Part shown: positions 1-6,608 of the stretch, one piece after another
Numbering within the stretch: the first letter of the stretch is position 1
Layout: each line of letters opens with the position of its first letter
Assembly: GCA_902363135.1 (NCBI GenBank)
Contig: CABIZF010000002.1
Coordinates: 62,001 to 126,000, forward strand
Origin: Lachnospiraceae bacterium
Lineage (GTDB): Bacteria; Bacillota; Clostridia; Lachnospirales; Lachnospiraceae
Direction of reading: 5' to 3'
Length of the DNA: 64,000 bases
The notes under the pieces: generated by a model
Seen by the model: the letters and a program-made list of their open reading frames with translations, nothing else
Told to the model about the DNA's origin: nothing
Databases searched by the model: none
Translations under genes and position numbers: made by a program

Positions 1-1
1 A

Positions 2-1129
2 TTTACAGATGTACCGACACCGACGCTGAGCTTTGGAGCACCGGTGGAGGAAAAGCCGGAACCGGTCGCGGTGAAGGAGGAACCGGTACAGCCACAGCTC
101 GATGAGAGCATGCTCAGCGACGAAGAGCGTCGTCTGGTGGATGAGTTCAGCAAGCAGATTGACATTCACAATACGAACGGTATCCTGCAGTATGGCATCG
201 GGACACAGAAAAAGATGGCGGACTTTTCCGAGACAGCTTTGAAAAATGTAAAGACGAAGGATCTTGGTGAAGTCGGGGATATGATTTCCGGCCTTGTGAC
301 AGAGCTGAAGAGCTTTGATGTCGAGGAGGAGGAAAAAGGATTTCTCGGCTTCTTTAAAAAGTCCGGCAATAAGATGACCGCACTCAAAGCAAAGTATGAC
401 AAGGCAGAGGTCAATGTGGAGAAGATATGCGATGTGCTTGAGGGACACCAGCGGCAGCTGATGAAGGATGTAGCGGTGCTCGATAAGATGTATGAGATCA
501 ACCTGTCCTACTTTAAAGAGCTTTCCATGTACATTCTCGCCGGGAAGAAGCGGCTTGCCGAAGTACGTGCGACGGAGCTGGCACAGGCGAGCGCAAAGGC
601 AAAAGCAAGTGATCTGCCGGAGGATGCGCAGGCGGCAAAGGATCTGGAGGAGATGTGCAACCGTTTTGAAAAGAAAATCCATGATCTGGAGCTGACCCGT
701 ATGATTGCGATCCAGACGGCACCGCAGATCCGGCTTGTCCAGTCGAGCAATACGGTAATGATTGAGAAGATCCAGTCGACTGTAGTGAATACGATCCCGC
801 TCTGGAAAAGCCAGATGGTGATTGCGCTCGGTGTCGAGCATGCGAACCAGGCCGCCCGCGCACAGCGTGAAGTGACGGATATGACGAATGAACTGCTGCG
901 TAAAAATGCGGCGGCACTAAAGACCGCTACCGTCGAGGCGGCGAAGGAGTCCGAGCGCGGAATTGTCGATCTGGATACGTTAAAGACGACGAATCAGGCT
1001 CTGATATCGACCTTTGATGAAGTGATGAAGATCCAGGAGGATGGTCGCGCAAAGCGTCGTGAGGCAGAAGGCGAGCTGGCCCGTATGGAGCTGGAGCTTA
1101 AGAATAAGCTGCTAGAAATCCGTGGATAA
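2..1129 (+). CDS. TelA-family toxic anion resistance protein, 5' partial
   Basis: The reading frame is open from base 2, so the start lies upstream of the window; an internal GTG at 44 is unlikely to be the true start. What is visible is a soluble, highly helical, charged protein with many Lys, Glu and Ala residues and no membrane segments, ending with a Lys/Glu-rich helix. Sequence style and length match the TelA family (tellurite and other toxic anion resistance), which in Firmicutes usually acts with a 5-bromo-4-chloroindolyl-phosphate-hydrolysis or XpaC-like partner; the Pro/Glu-rich N-terminal stretch fits a linker. The biochemical role of TelA is poorly known. It is convergent with the kdpE-like gene, with only two bases between the stop codons, and no obvious terminator separates them. 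Confidence 0.8.
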   Translation, partial: FTDVPTPTLSFGAPVEEKPEPVAVKEEPVQPQLDESMLSDEERRLVDEFSKQIDIHNTNGILQYGIGTQKKMADFSETALKNVKTKDLGEVGDMISGLVTELKSFDVEEEEKGFLGFFKKSGNKMTALKAKYDKAEVNVEKICDVLEGHQRQLMKDVAVLDKMYEINLSYFKELSMYILAGKKRLAEVRATELAQASAKAKASDLPEDAQAAKDLEEMCNRFEKKIHDLELTRMIAIQTAPQIRLVQSSNTVMIEKIQSTVVNTIPLWKSQMVIALGVEHANQAARAQREVTDMTNELLRKNAAALKTATVEAAKESERGIVDLDTLKTTNQALISTFDEVMKIQEDGRAKRREAEGELARMELELKNKLLEIRG

Positions 1130-1131
1130 TA

Positions 1132-1836
1132 TCATGTCTCTGCATCAACCATACGGTATCCGATACCGATTTCCGTAAAAATATATTCCGGCTGGGCCGG
1201 ATTGCGCTCGAGCTTCCGGCGGATGTTTGCCATGTTGACCCGCAGGATGCGGTTATTGTCATCCGCATAAGGCCCCCACACGTGAGAGATCAGGGCGTCA
1301 TAGGTGATGACCTTGCCGGAATTGTTTGCGAGCATGGATACAATTTTATATTCTACCTGTGTAAGATGCACCTCCTGTTCATGTACGGTGATGCGGCGGC
1401 GGTCAAAGTCGATGACCAGTCCGCTTGCCCGGAAAATGTGGGAGGTGCTGTTTGTTGCATTGATACGTGTCAGATGGCGGACGGCGGTGCGGATGCGGGC
1501 GAGCAGTTCGGATGTGCCAAAGGGCTTTGTGATGTAGTCATCTGCACCGAGATCCAGAGCAAGTACCTTTTCATTTTCTAAGGTCCTGGCAGAGATGACG
1601 ATGATCGGCATGGCAGACCACTTGCGCACTTTGCGGATGATATCTGTACCATCCATATCCGGCAGACCCAGATCAAGCAGTAAAATATCCGGGCAGCGCG
1701 AGGTGATCTGCGACAGGCCATCCATCCCGGAATAGCTTTTGAATACGCGGTAGTCCTGATTCATCAGAGCCGCTGCGATAAAGTCACAGATATTTTTTTC
1801 ATCTTCAATGATTAAGATCGATAATTTTGCACTCAT
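1132..1836 (-). CDS. kdpE: OmpR/KdpE-family response regulator
   Basis: A 234-residue two-domain response regulator. The receiver domain (residues about 5-118) has the acidic pocket E11/D12, the phosphoacceptor D55 in LLLDLGLPD and K104 in ITKPF. The C-terminal winged-helix (about 130-230) ends in the usual IGIGYRM beta-hairpin. It most resembles KdpE, which controls potassium uptake genes together with KdpD. Its ATG overlaps the stop of the upstream kinase (ATGA) with a GGAGG site inside the kinase 3' end, so the pair is translationally coupled. No kdpFABC or other potassium transporter gene lies in the window, so the target genes are unknown; the kdpE name is by family resemblance only. Confidence 0.85.
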   Translation of the reverse strand: MSAKLSILIIEDEKNICDFIAAALMNQDYRVFKSYSGMDGLSQITSRCPDILLLDLGLPDMDGTDIIRKVRKWSAMPIIVISARTLENEKVLALDLGADDYITKPFGTSELLARIRTAVRHLTRINATNSTSHIFRASGLVIDFDRRRITVHEQEVHLTQVEYKIVSMLANNSGKVITYDALISHVWGPYADDNNRILRVNMANIRRKLERNPAQPEYIFTEIGIGYRMVDAET

Positions 1837-2987
1837 AATGGTTCCTCCGAGACTGTATGAGAGTAATCCCCGCGTGGGAGCGTGAAAGAGAATTCTGCGC
1901 CGCAGGGGGCTGGGATAGGGTGGCGAAAATGATGCCCTGTCGGGACTTCGCCCGGAATGTTGCAGGCTGTGATCGTGCCGTCATGTGCGGCGACGATTGT
2001 CTTACAGATGGACAGGCCGATTCCCATGCCGCGGCTGCTGTCCGAGTTGGAGGAAGAGCCGGTGCCATCAAAGATGGTCGCAAGCTTGTCCTCCGGGATT
2101 CCGATGCCGTAGTCACGCACATGAAAGGTGACATATCGCTCGTCACAGGTGACAAAGCAGTCGATCGGTTTTTTACTCCGGGAGTGTATGATTGCATTTT
2201 CAAGCAGGTTGATGATGACCTGCTCGATGAGCATGGCATCCATTGGAATCATGAGAAAGTCATCCGGTACCTTTACATGGATATCTGCATCCGTTATCCG
2301 CTTTTTCAGTCGGATAACGGCTTCGGAGACAACCTCCTCGACCGGCTCTGCGGTCTTGGTCACCTTTGCATCGGCGGTATTGATGCGTGTGACGGACAGA
2401 ATATTTTCTACCATGTTTAAAAGCCAGTTGGCGTCCTCATGAATGTTGTGGATCAGCGTGAATTTTTCCGTCTCCTGCATCATGGCGCCGTTTTCCAGAT
2501 AGAGATTGGCAGAGCCGATGATACTCGTCAGGGGCGTGCGCAGGTCATGAGAGATGGCTCGCAGCAGATTTGCACGCATTTTTTCATTTTCTGCCGCAGC
2601 GAGCTCCTTTTCCCGCTCGGCGAGGATGCGTGCCTGCTTTTTCAGGTTTGTGGTCGTAGCGCTGGTGACAAAGGAGACAATGAGCATGACCAGAAAGGCA
2701 AACGGATAACCATCCATTGTGAAGTTCAGGTGCATGTACGGATAGGTGAAGAAAAAATTGATGCACACGATGCTCAGCAGGGAGCCGATGATACCGTAGA
2801 GGTAGCTGGTCGTATAGCGTGCGATAAAGACGACAACCAGAACATATAAGAAAGAAATATTGGTGATATTGACCAGTGCGGCGTTTAAAAGCTGTGCGAG
2901 CAGTGTACCGAGCACGAGAAAAAGCACGGTGACACAGGTGTCATGGACGACTGGACGGCGTAATATACGGGATAATGGCCGAACCAT
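1833..2987 (-). CDS. KdpD-like membrane sensor histidine kinase lacking the N-terminal KdpD/Usp region
   Basis: I place the start at 2987 because AAGGAGG sits 6 bases upstream; the frame runs further up without a ribosome site. The 384-residue protein has four closely spaced membrane helices (about residues 17-112) of the DUF4118 type found in KdpD, then a HisKA domain with H147 in ISHDLRTPL, an N-box LLENAI, and an ATP lid DYGIGIPED. Full KdpD proteins are about 900 residues and carry cytoplasmic KdpD and Usp sensor domains; both are absent here. Short KdpD-like kinases of this kind are common in Clostridia. It forms an operon with the overlapping KdpE-like regulator. The stimulus cannot be deduced; potassium or envelope state are possibilities by family. 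Confidence 0.85.
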   Translation of the reverse strand: MVRPLSRILRRPVVHDTCVTVLFLVLGTLLAQLLNAALVNITNISFLYVLVVVFIARYTTSYLYGIIGSLLSIVCINFFFTYPYMHLNFTMDGYPFAFLVMLIVSFVTSATTTNLKKQARILAEREKELAAAENEKMRANLLRAISHDLRTPLTSIIGSANLYLENGAMMQETEKFTLIHNIHEDANWLLNMVENILSVTRINTADAKVTKTAEPVEEVVSEAVIRLKKRITDADIHVKVPDDFLMIPMDAMLIEQVIINLLENAIIHSRSKKPIDCFVTCDERYVTFHVRDYGIGIPEDKLATIFDGTGSSSNSDSSRGMGIGLSICKTIVAAHDGTITACNIPGEVPTGHHFRHPIPAPCGAEFSFTLPRGDYSHTVSEEPL

Positions 2988-3024
2988 AGAATCCCTCCTT
3001 TTTATCAAGAATGCATTTACAGGC

Positions 3025-3053
3025 ATTATACTACATTTCCGACAGGATGAGAA
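3025..3053 (-). promoter_or_regulatory. Probable promoter of the kdpDE-like operon
   Basis: On the minus strand TATAAT (3030 to 3025) is preceded at 17 bases by TTCTCA (3053 to 3048). The -10 box is perfect and the -35 box is weak, which would suit an activated promoter. It lies about 40 bases upstream of the kinase start codon and faces away from the plus-strand promoter at 3101-3129. Confidence 0.4.
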
Positions 3054-3100
3054 ATGGGATCGTGTTAAGAAAGTGTATATGTCCGCCAGCCAGATTTTCA

Positions 3101-3129
3101 ATGACAGGAACGGCCGGGTATGGTATAAT
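3101..3129 (+). promoter_or_regulatory. Promoter of the small-membrane-peptide/CmpB operon
   Basis: ATGACA (3101-3106), a 17-base spacer and a perfect TATAAT (3124-3129) precede the 40-codon gene at 3193. The predicted start of transcription is near 3136, giving a leader of about 55 bases. Confidence 0.6.
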
Positions 3130-3192
3130 ATAAATAACTATGGGCGTGCATGATATGGGCACAGATGCCACAAAGAAAAAGAGGTAATGAAT

Positions 3193-3315
3193 ATGGAGAT
3201 AGGAATTTTACTTGCAGCACTGATTCTGTTCGTCGTAATTGTCGCAGTTGTTGTGGTAGCCGCTACGATTTCATCGGTGAGCGGAGTGATCGCGGAAGAA
3301 GAGGATGACGAATGA
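3193..3315 (+). CDS. Small single-pass membrane peptide (40 aa), overlapping the CmpB-like gene
   Basis: This 40-codon gene is too short for usual ORF lists. It starts at the ATG at 3193, eight bases after an AGAGG site; an in-frame ATG at 3187 is too close to that site. The peptide begins MEIG, has one strongly hydrophobic helix (about residues 4-30, rich in Val, Ala, Ile and Leu) and a short acidic tail, EEEDDE. The stop overlaps the start of the next gene as ATGA (3312-3315), so the two are translationally coupled. Promoter, ribosome site and coupling together make it a real gene. I do not recognise the family; a partner or assembly subunit of the following membrane protein is the natural inference. 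Confidence 0.75.
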   Translation: MEIGILLAALILFVVIVAVVVVAATISSVSGVIAEEEDDE

Positions 3316-4295
3316 CGGCATATACGGTATCGCAGTGGATTTTGTTTTTCTATATCTACTGCTTTTGCGGCTGGGTATGGGAAAGTGCGTATGTGTCAGT
3401 CTGTGAGAGAAAGCCGGTGAACAGAGGCTTTCTGAAGGGACCGTTCCTGCCGATTTACGGCAGCGGCGCGATCTGTATTCTGATTGTGACGATTCCGGTG
3501 CGCGGCAATATTCCTGCGATGTGTGTTGTCGGTATGGTCTCTGCGACTGTGCTGGAATATATCACCGGCTATGTGATGGAGCGGCTGTTTAAGGTACGCT
3601 ACTGGGACTATACGGGAAAATTTTTGAATGTACACGGATATATCTGTCTGATGTCGACCTTATGCTGGGGTGTGATGACGGTGCTTGTCGTCGATGTGAT
3701 CCATGTTCAGGTAGAGAAGCTGGTTCTGGCGATCAATACCCGTTATGTCGATGCGATCGTAATGGTCATGACTCCGTTTATCACAGCTGACTTTGTGACA
3801 TCCTTCATTGCAGCGATTCATCTTCGGGATTTACTGGAGCAAAAAGAGCGCGTTGCAGAGGAAATGCAGAAGCTTGTCAAAAAGAAGGCAGAGCTGGAAG
3901 CGGCTCTGGGAGGAGCTGGCGAGAAGGCAAAGGAGCAGATCCGCAGAGAGCTGCGCGAGCTGTATATGAGTGCCGGTGCAAAAAAGGAGAGCATGCTGGG
4001 ACTGTATTCCAGTTCTATGAAATCCGTACGCGGGTTGCTCAGGCGTAATCCGACAGCAGTATCTCCGACCTACAGTGAAACACTTGCAGAGCTGAAGCGC
4101 TTGAAAAATGTCCGTCTTGAAGATGTAGTGGCAAAAGTAAACGAGCGTTTCAGTGCACTGATGAGCGGTGCGAGTGAGAAGCTGGGTGAGTATCGTACCG
4201 AGCGCAGGGAGAAAAAGGAAGAGAAGCGCGAAGAGCGCCGCGAAAAGCTCGAAGAGGTAAAGGAAGAGCTGAAAGAAAAGTATGACAGGAAGTGA
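3312..4295 (+). CDS. Putative ABC transporter permease (CmpB/PF06541 type) with coiled-coil tail
   Basis: A 327-residue protein. Residues about 1-165 hold four to five membrane helices starting with the motif YIYCFCGWVWESAYVS and containing GPFLPIYGSG and an EYITGYVMERLF segment, which are typical of the poorly characterised 'putative ABC transporter permease' family of Clostridia. The remaining half is a long, highly charged coiled coil (Lys/Glu/Arg, for example KKEEKREERREK) that should lie in the cytoplasm. No ATPase is nearby, so transport function is only a database tradition. It overlaps the 40-residue membrane peptide upstream and is followed 6 bases later by a small soluble protein, forming one operon. 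Confidence 0.75.
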   Translation: MTAYTVSQWILFFYIYCFCGWVWESAYVSVCERKPVNRGFLKGPFLPIYGSGAICILIVTIPVRGNIPAMCVVGMVSATVLEYITGYVMERLFKVRYWDYTGKFLNVHGYICLMSTLCWGVMTVLVVDVIHVQVEKLVLAINTRYVDAIVMVMTPFITADFVTSFIAAIHLRDLLEQKERVAEEMQKLVKKKAELEAALGGAGEKAKEQIRRELRELYMSAGAKKESMLGLYSSSMKSVRGLLRRNPTAVSPTYSETLAELKRLKNVRLEDVVAKVNERFSALMSGASEKLGEYRTERREKKEEKREERREKLEEVKEELKEKYDRK

Positions 4296-4301
4296 TCGGA
4301 T

Positions 4302-4523
4302 ATGGAAGAGGAGAAGACACAGCCGGGGCAGACTTCGGCCGATGAGGGCGATGTCGATGAAATGTTCGTCAGCGGTTTTTGCAAAATGCAGAACCAGTCA
4401 CGCATGGTGATCTGTGAGGTGCGCACCCGGAATGACGGGACGAAGGAGATACTCTCCTCAGACTGCGCATGGGGCAAATGTGAGCACAGCAGGACCTGCC
4501 TGCTGATGGGGCAGATACAATGA
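4302..4523 (+). CDS. Small conserved-type protein of unknown function (73 aa)
   Basis: A soluble 73-residue protein with an acidic N-terminus and four cysteines (GFCKMQ, VICEV, DCAWGKCEH, RTCLL), which could bind a metal or form disulfides. I do not recognise a named family. The strongest support that it is real is position: it starts 6 bases after the CmpB-like gene, and its stop overlaps the start of the zincin gene as ATGA (4520-4523), so it is translated in the same operon. AGGAAG lies about 11 bases upstream of its ATG. Confidence 0.65.
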   Translation: MEEEKTQPGQTSADEGDVDEMFVSGFCKMQNQSRMVICEVRTRNDGTKEILSSDCAWGKCEHSRTCLLMGQIQ

Positions 4524-4903
4524 TTTCTTTTGAAGTATTTGAAGATGTGACATATGAGATTACAGATACGTTCCCGGAAGTGTTCTTCCGGGAACTGAAT
4601 GGTGGTGTCATGGTCAGGGAATACAGCCGGCTGCATCCGGCGGCCCTGGATCATGACCTTTTTGTTTTGGGAGAGTACCACCATGACCGCTATCTGGGCC
4701 GGTTTATCGTACTTTACTACGGATCCTTTGTGAACTGCTTTACCTGTTCCGATGAGGAGCTGAGGGTACAGATCCGCAAGGTGCTGCTGCACGAGTTCCG
4801 TCATCATCTGGAGTCGCTTGCAGGAGAGCGAGATCTGGAACTCGAGGATGCGGCAGAGCTGACACAGTACCGGGCGAGGAAGGCAGAATCCAAAAAGACT
4901 TGA
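4520..4903 (+). CDS. Zincin-like metallopeptidase family protein
   Basis: A 127-residue single-domain protein with a central HEFRHHLE motif (HExxH), preceded by a long helix, matching the short zincin-like family (PF06262 type) often annotated 'metallopeptidase family protein'. These proteins are about 110-130 residues, as here. HExxH would bind zinc and supply the catalytic Glu; a third ligand is not obvious. It lacks a signal peptide and is predicted cytoplasmic. It is the last gene of the operon beginning at 3193 and overlaps its neighbour by four bases. The substrate is unknown. Its stop codon lies within the -35 region of the following aminotransferase promoter. Confidence 0.75.
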   Translation: MISFEVFEDVTYEITDTFPEVFFRELNGGVMVREYSRLHPAALDHDLFVLGEYHHDRYLGRFIVLYYGSFVNCFTCSDEELRVQIRKVLLHEFRHHLESLAGERDLELEDAAELTQYRARKAESKKT

Positions 4904-4928
4904 CGAAATCTTAATCAGGCGATAGAAT
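4900..4928 (+). promoter_or_regulatory. Promoter of the aminotransferase gene
   Basis: TTGACG (4900-4905), a 17-base spacer and TAGAAT (4923-4928). It overlaps the stop codon of the zincin gene. Transcription should begin near 4935, leaving an 80-base leader that contains GCGTACAATTGTACGC at 4949-4964, a perfect 16-base palindrome that could be an operator. Confidence 0.65.
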
Positions 4929-5015
4929 AGGAAAAGTGAGTTTTATTGCGCGTACAATTGTACGCCATATAAAGACACTGAGGAGAATAAAAAAATAAGC
5001 ACTGGAGGACGGATT

Positions 5016-6299
5016 ATGAAGCCATATAAGGAAATGACCAGAGAAGAACTGATGCAGGAAAAGGCAGCGCTGGAAGCAAGATATAAAGAGTTTCAGGATA
5101 AGGGAATGAAGCTTGATATGTCCAGAGGAAAGCCGTCAAAGGCGCAGCTGGATCTGTCAAACGGCATGATGGATGTGCTGAACAGCGGCTCAGATATGAT
5201 GTGTGCGGCAGGCGTCGACTGCAGAAACTATGGCATTATGGATGGTATTCCGGAGGCAAGACATCTGCTCGCAGACATGTCTGAGGTTCCGGAGAAAAAT
5301 ATTCTGATCTATGGCAACTCCAGTTTGAATGTTATGTTTGATACCGTTGCACGGGCAATGACAATGGGTATTTGCGGACACACGCCGTGGGGCAGGCTGG
5401 ACAAGGTAAAATTCCTCTGTCCGGTACCGGGCTATGACCGCCACTTCGGAATCACAGAATTTTTCGGCATTGAGATGATTAATGTACCTCTGCTTCCGAC
5501 GGGCCCGGATATGGACATGGTCGAGCGTCTTGTATCTGAGGATCCGGCGATCAAAGGTATCTGGTGCGTGCCGAAGTATTCGAACCCGACTGGTGTTTCC
5601 TATTCAGATGAGACTGTCCGTCGTTTTGCAAAGTTAAAGCCGGCCGCACCGGATTTTCGAATTTTCTGGGATAATGCATACTCGATTCATCACCTGTATG
5701 AGGATGATCAGGATGTGATTCTGGAGCTTTTGACTGAGTGTGAGAAGGAAGGTACGGAGGATATGGTTTATAAATTCATCTCCACATCCAAGGTCAGCTT
5801 CCCGGGTTCCGGTATCGCGGCAATGGCAGCCTCTGAGGCGAACCTTGCAGATGCGAGACGGTGGATGAATTATCAGACGATTGGACATGACAAGCTGAAT
5901 CAGCTGCGTCACGTACGCTTCTTTAAGGATATGGATGGCATGCATGAGCATATGAAAAAGCATGCGGCAATCCTCCGTCCGAAGTTTGAGGCAGTTGAGC
6001 ATGCTCTTGAACAGGGACTTGGTGAGCTGGGAATCGGAAGCTGGACGAATCCAAAGGGAGGCTACTTCATTTCCTTCGACGCAATGGATGGCTGTGCAAA
6101 GAAGATTGTAGCGATGGCGAAGGAGGCGGGCCTTGTGCTCACCGGAGCTGGTGCGACCTATCCGTATGGAAAGGATCCGGACGATAAGAATATCCGTATC
6201 GCACCGTCGTTCCCGACGCTGGAAGAGCTGAAGATGGCAGCAGAGCTGTTTGTGGTTTGCGTAAGACTGGTATCTGCAGAGAAGCTTCTCGAACAGTAA
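5016..6299 (+). CDS. Class I aminotransferase, type Ic aspartate aminotransferase-like
   Basis: A 427-residue PLP enzyme. The N-terminus (MSRGKPSKAQLDLS) and the motif ISTSKVSFPGSG, containing the PLP-binding lysine, fit the MocR-like or type Ic aspartate aminotransferase family rather than AspC. SNPTGVSYS is the substrate/cofactor-binding turn, and the late Arg in NIRIAPSFP would bind the substrate carboxylate. The likely reaction is transfer of an amino group between aspartate (or a related amino acid) and 2-oxoglutarate in the cytoplasm. An AGGAGG-like site (GGAGGA) lies 8 bases before the ATG. It is a single-gene unit with its own promoter and a strong terminator. Confidence 0.85.
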   Translation: MKPYKEMTREELMQEKAALEARYKEFQDKGMKLDMSRGKPSKAQLDLSNGMMDVLNSGSDMMCAAGVDCRNYGIMDGIPEARHLLADMSEVPEKNILIYGNSSLNVMFDTVARAMTMGICGHTPWGRLDKVKFLCPVPGYDRHFGITEFFGIEMINVPLLPTGPDMDMVERLVSEDPAIKGIWCVPKYSNPTGVSYSDETVRRFAKLKPAAPDFRIFWDNAYSIHHLYEDDQDVILELLTECEKEGTEDMVYKFISTSKVSFPGSGIAAMAASEANLADARRWMNYQTIGHDKLNQLRHVRFFKDMDGMHEHMKKHAAILRPKFEAVEHALEQGLGELGIGSWTNPKGGYFISFDAMDGCAKKIVAMAKEAGLVLTGAGATYPYGKDPDDKNIRIAPSFPTLEELKMAAELFVVCVRLVSAEKLLEQ

Positions 6300-6358
6300 A
6301 GCCTGTTAAGGGTTTCTGAGAGAATCAGGAGAAAACAGGAGAAAGCTGTATTTTTTGC

Positions 6359-6388
6359 TTGCCCTGTGATAGGATTATACGGTATAAT
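6359..6388 (+). promoter_or_regulatory. Possible promoter firing directly into a terminator
   Basis: TTGCCC (6359-6364), an 18-base spacer and a perfect TATAAT (6383-6388). The predicted start of transcription (about 6395) lies inside the terminator stem at 6391-6416, so either the match is chance or transcription is controlled or aborted here. The next gene starts at 6609. Confidence 0.3.
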
Positions 6389-6390
6389 GA

Positions 6391-6420
6391 GGCAGGGTGT
6401 GATGTCACACCCTGCCTTTT
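6391..6420 (+). terminator. Rho-independent terminator after the aminotransferase
   Basis: A perfect 12-base-pair stem, GGCAGGGTGTGA / TCACACCCTGCC, with a very tight centre, followed by TTTT. Confidence 0.8.
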
Positions 6421-6440
6421 CGTGAGTATGGACAGGCTAT

Positions 6441-6521
6441 GTATTTATGATATAGGTATGGGCAGGCAGCAAAGCGAATTCTGTCAGCAGATCCGCTAGG
6501 ATGGATTGCAGGTATCCGCTT
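6441..6521 (+). repeat. Decayed family-1 repeat, long form
   Basis: A diverged copy of the long intergenic repeat seen at 25809, 44239 and 50851. Shared blocks are TTTATGA, GGCAGGCAGCAAAGC, CTGTCAGCAGA, GGATGGATTG and the end TATCCGCTT. It occupies most of the 300-base gap between the aminotransferase and the zinc-ribbon membrane protein gene. Confidence 0.55.
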
Positions 6522-6608
6522 AAGTGCTTGTGCGCTCAGACCGGAAAATGAGAGACCGGGTTCCTGCGGTTTGTGTAGGGCCGACAGGAAGATAGGAGGA
6601 GCAGTGAG

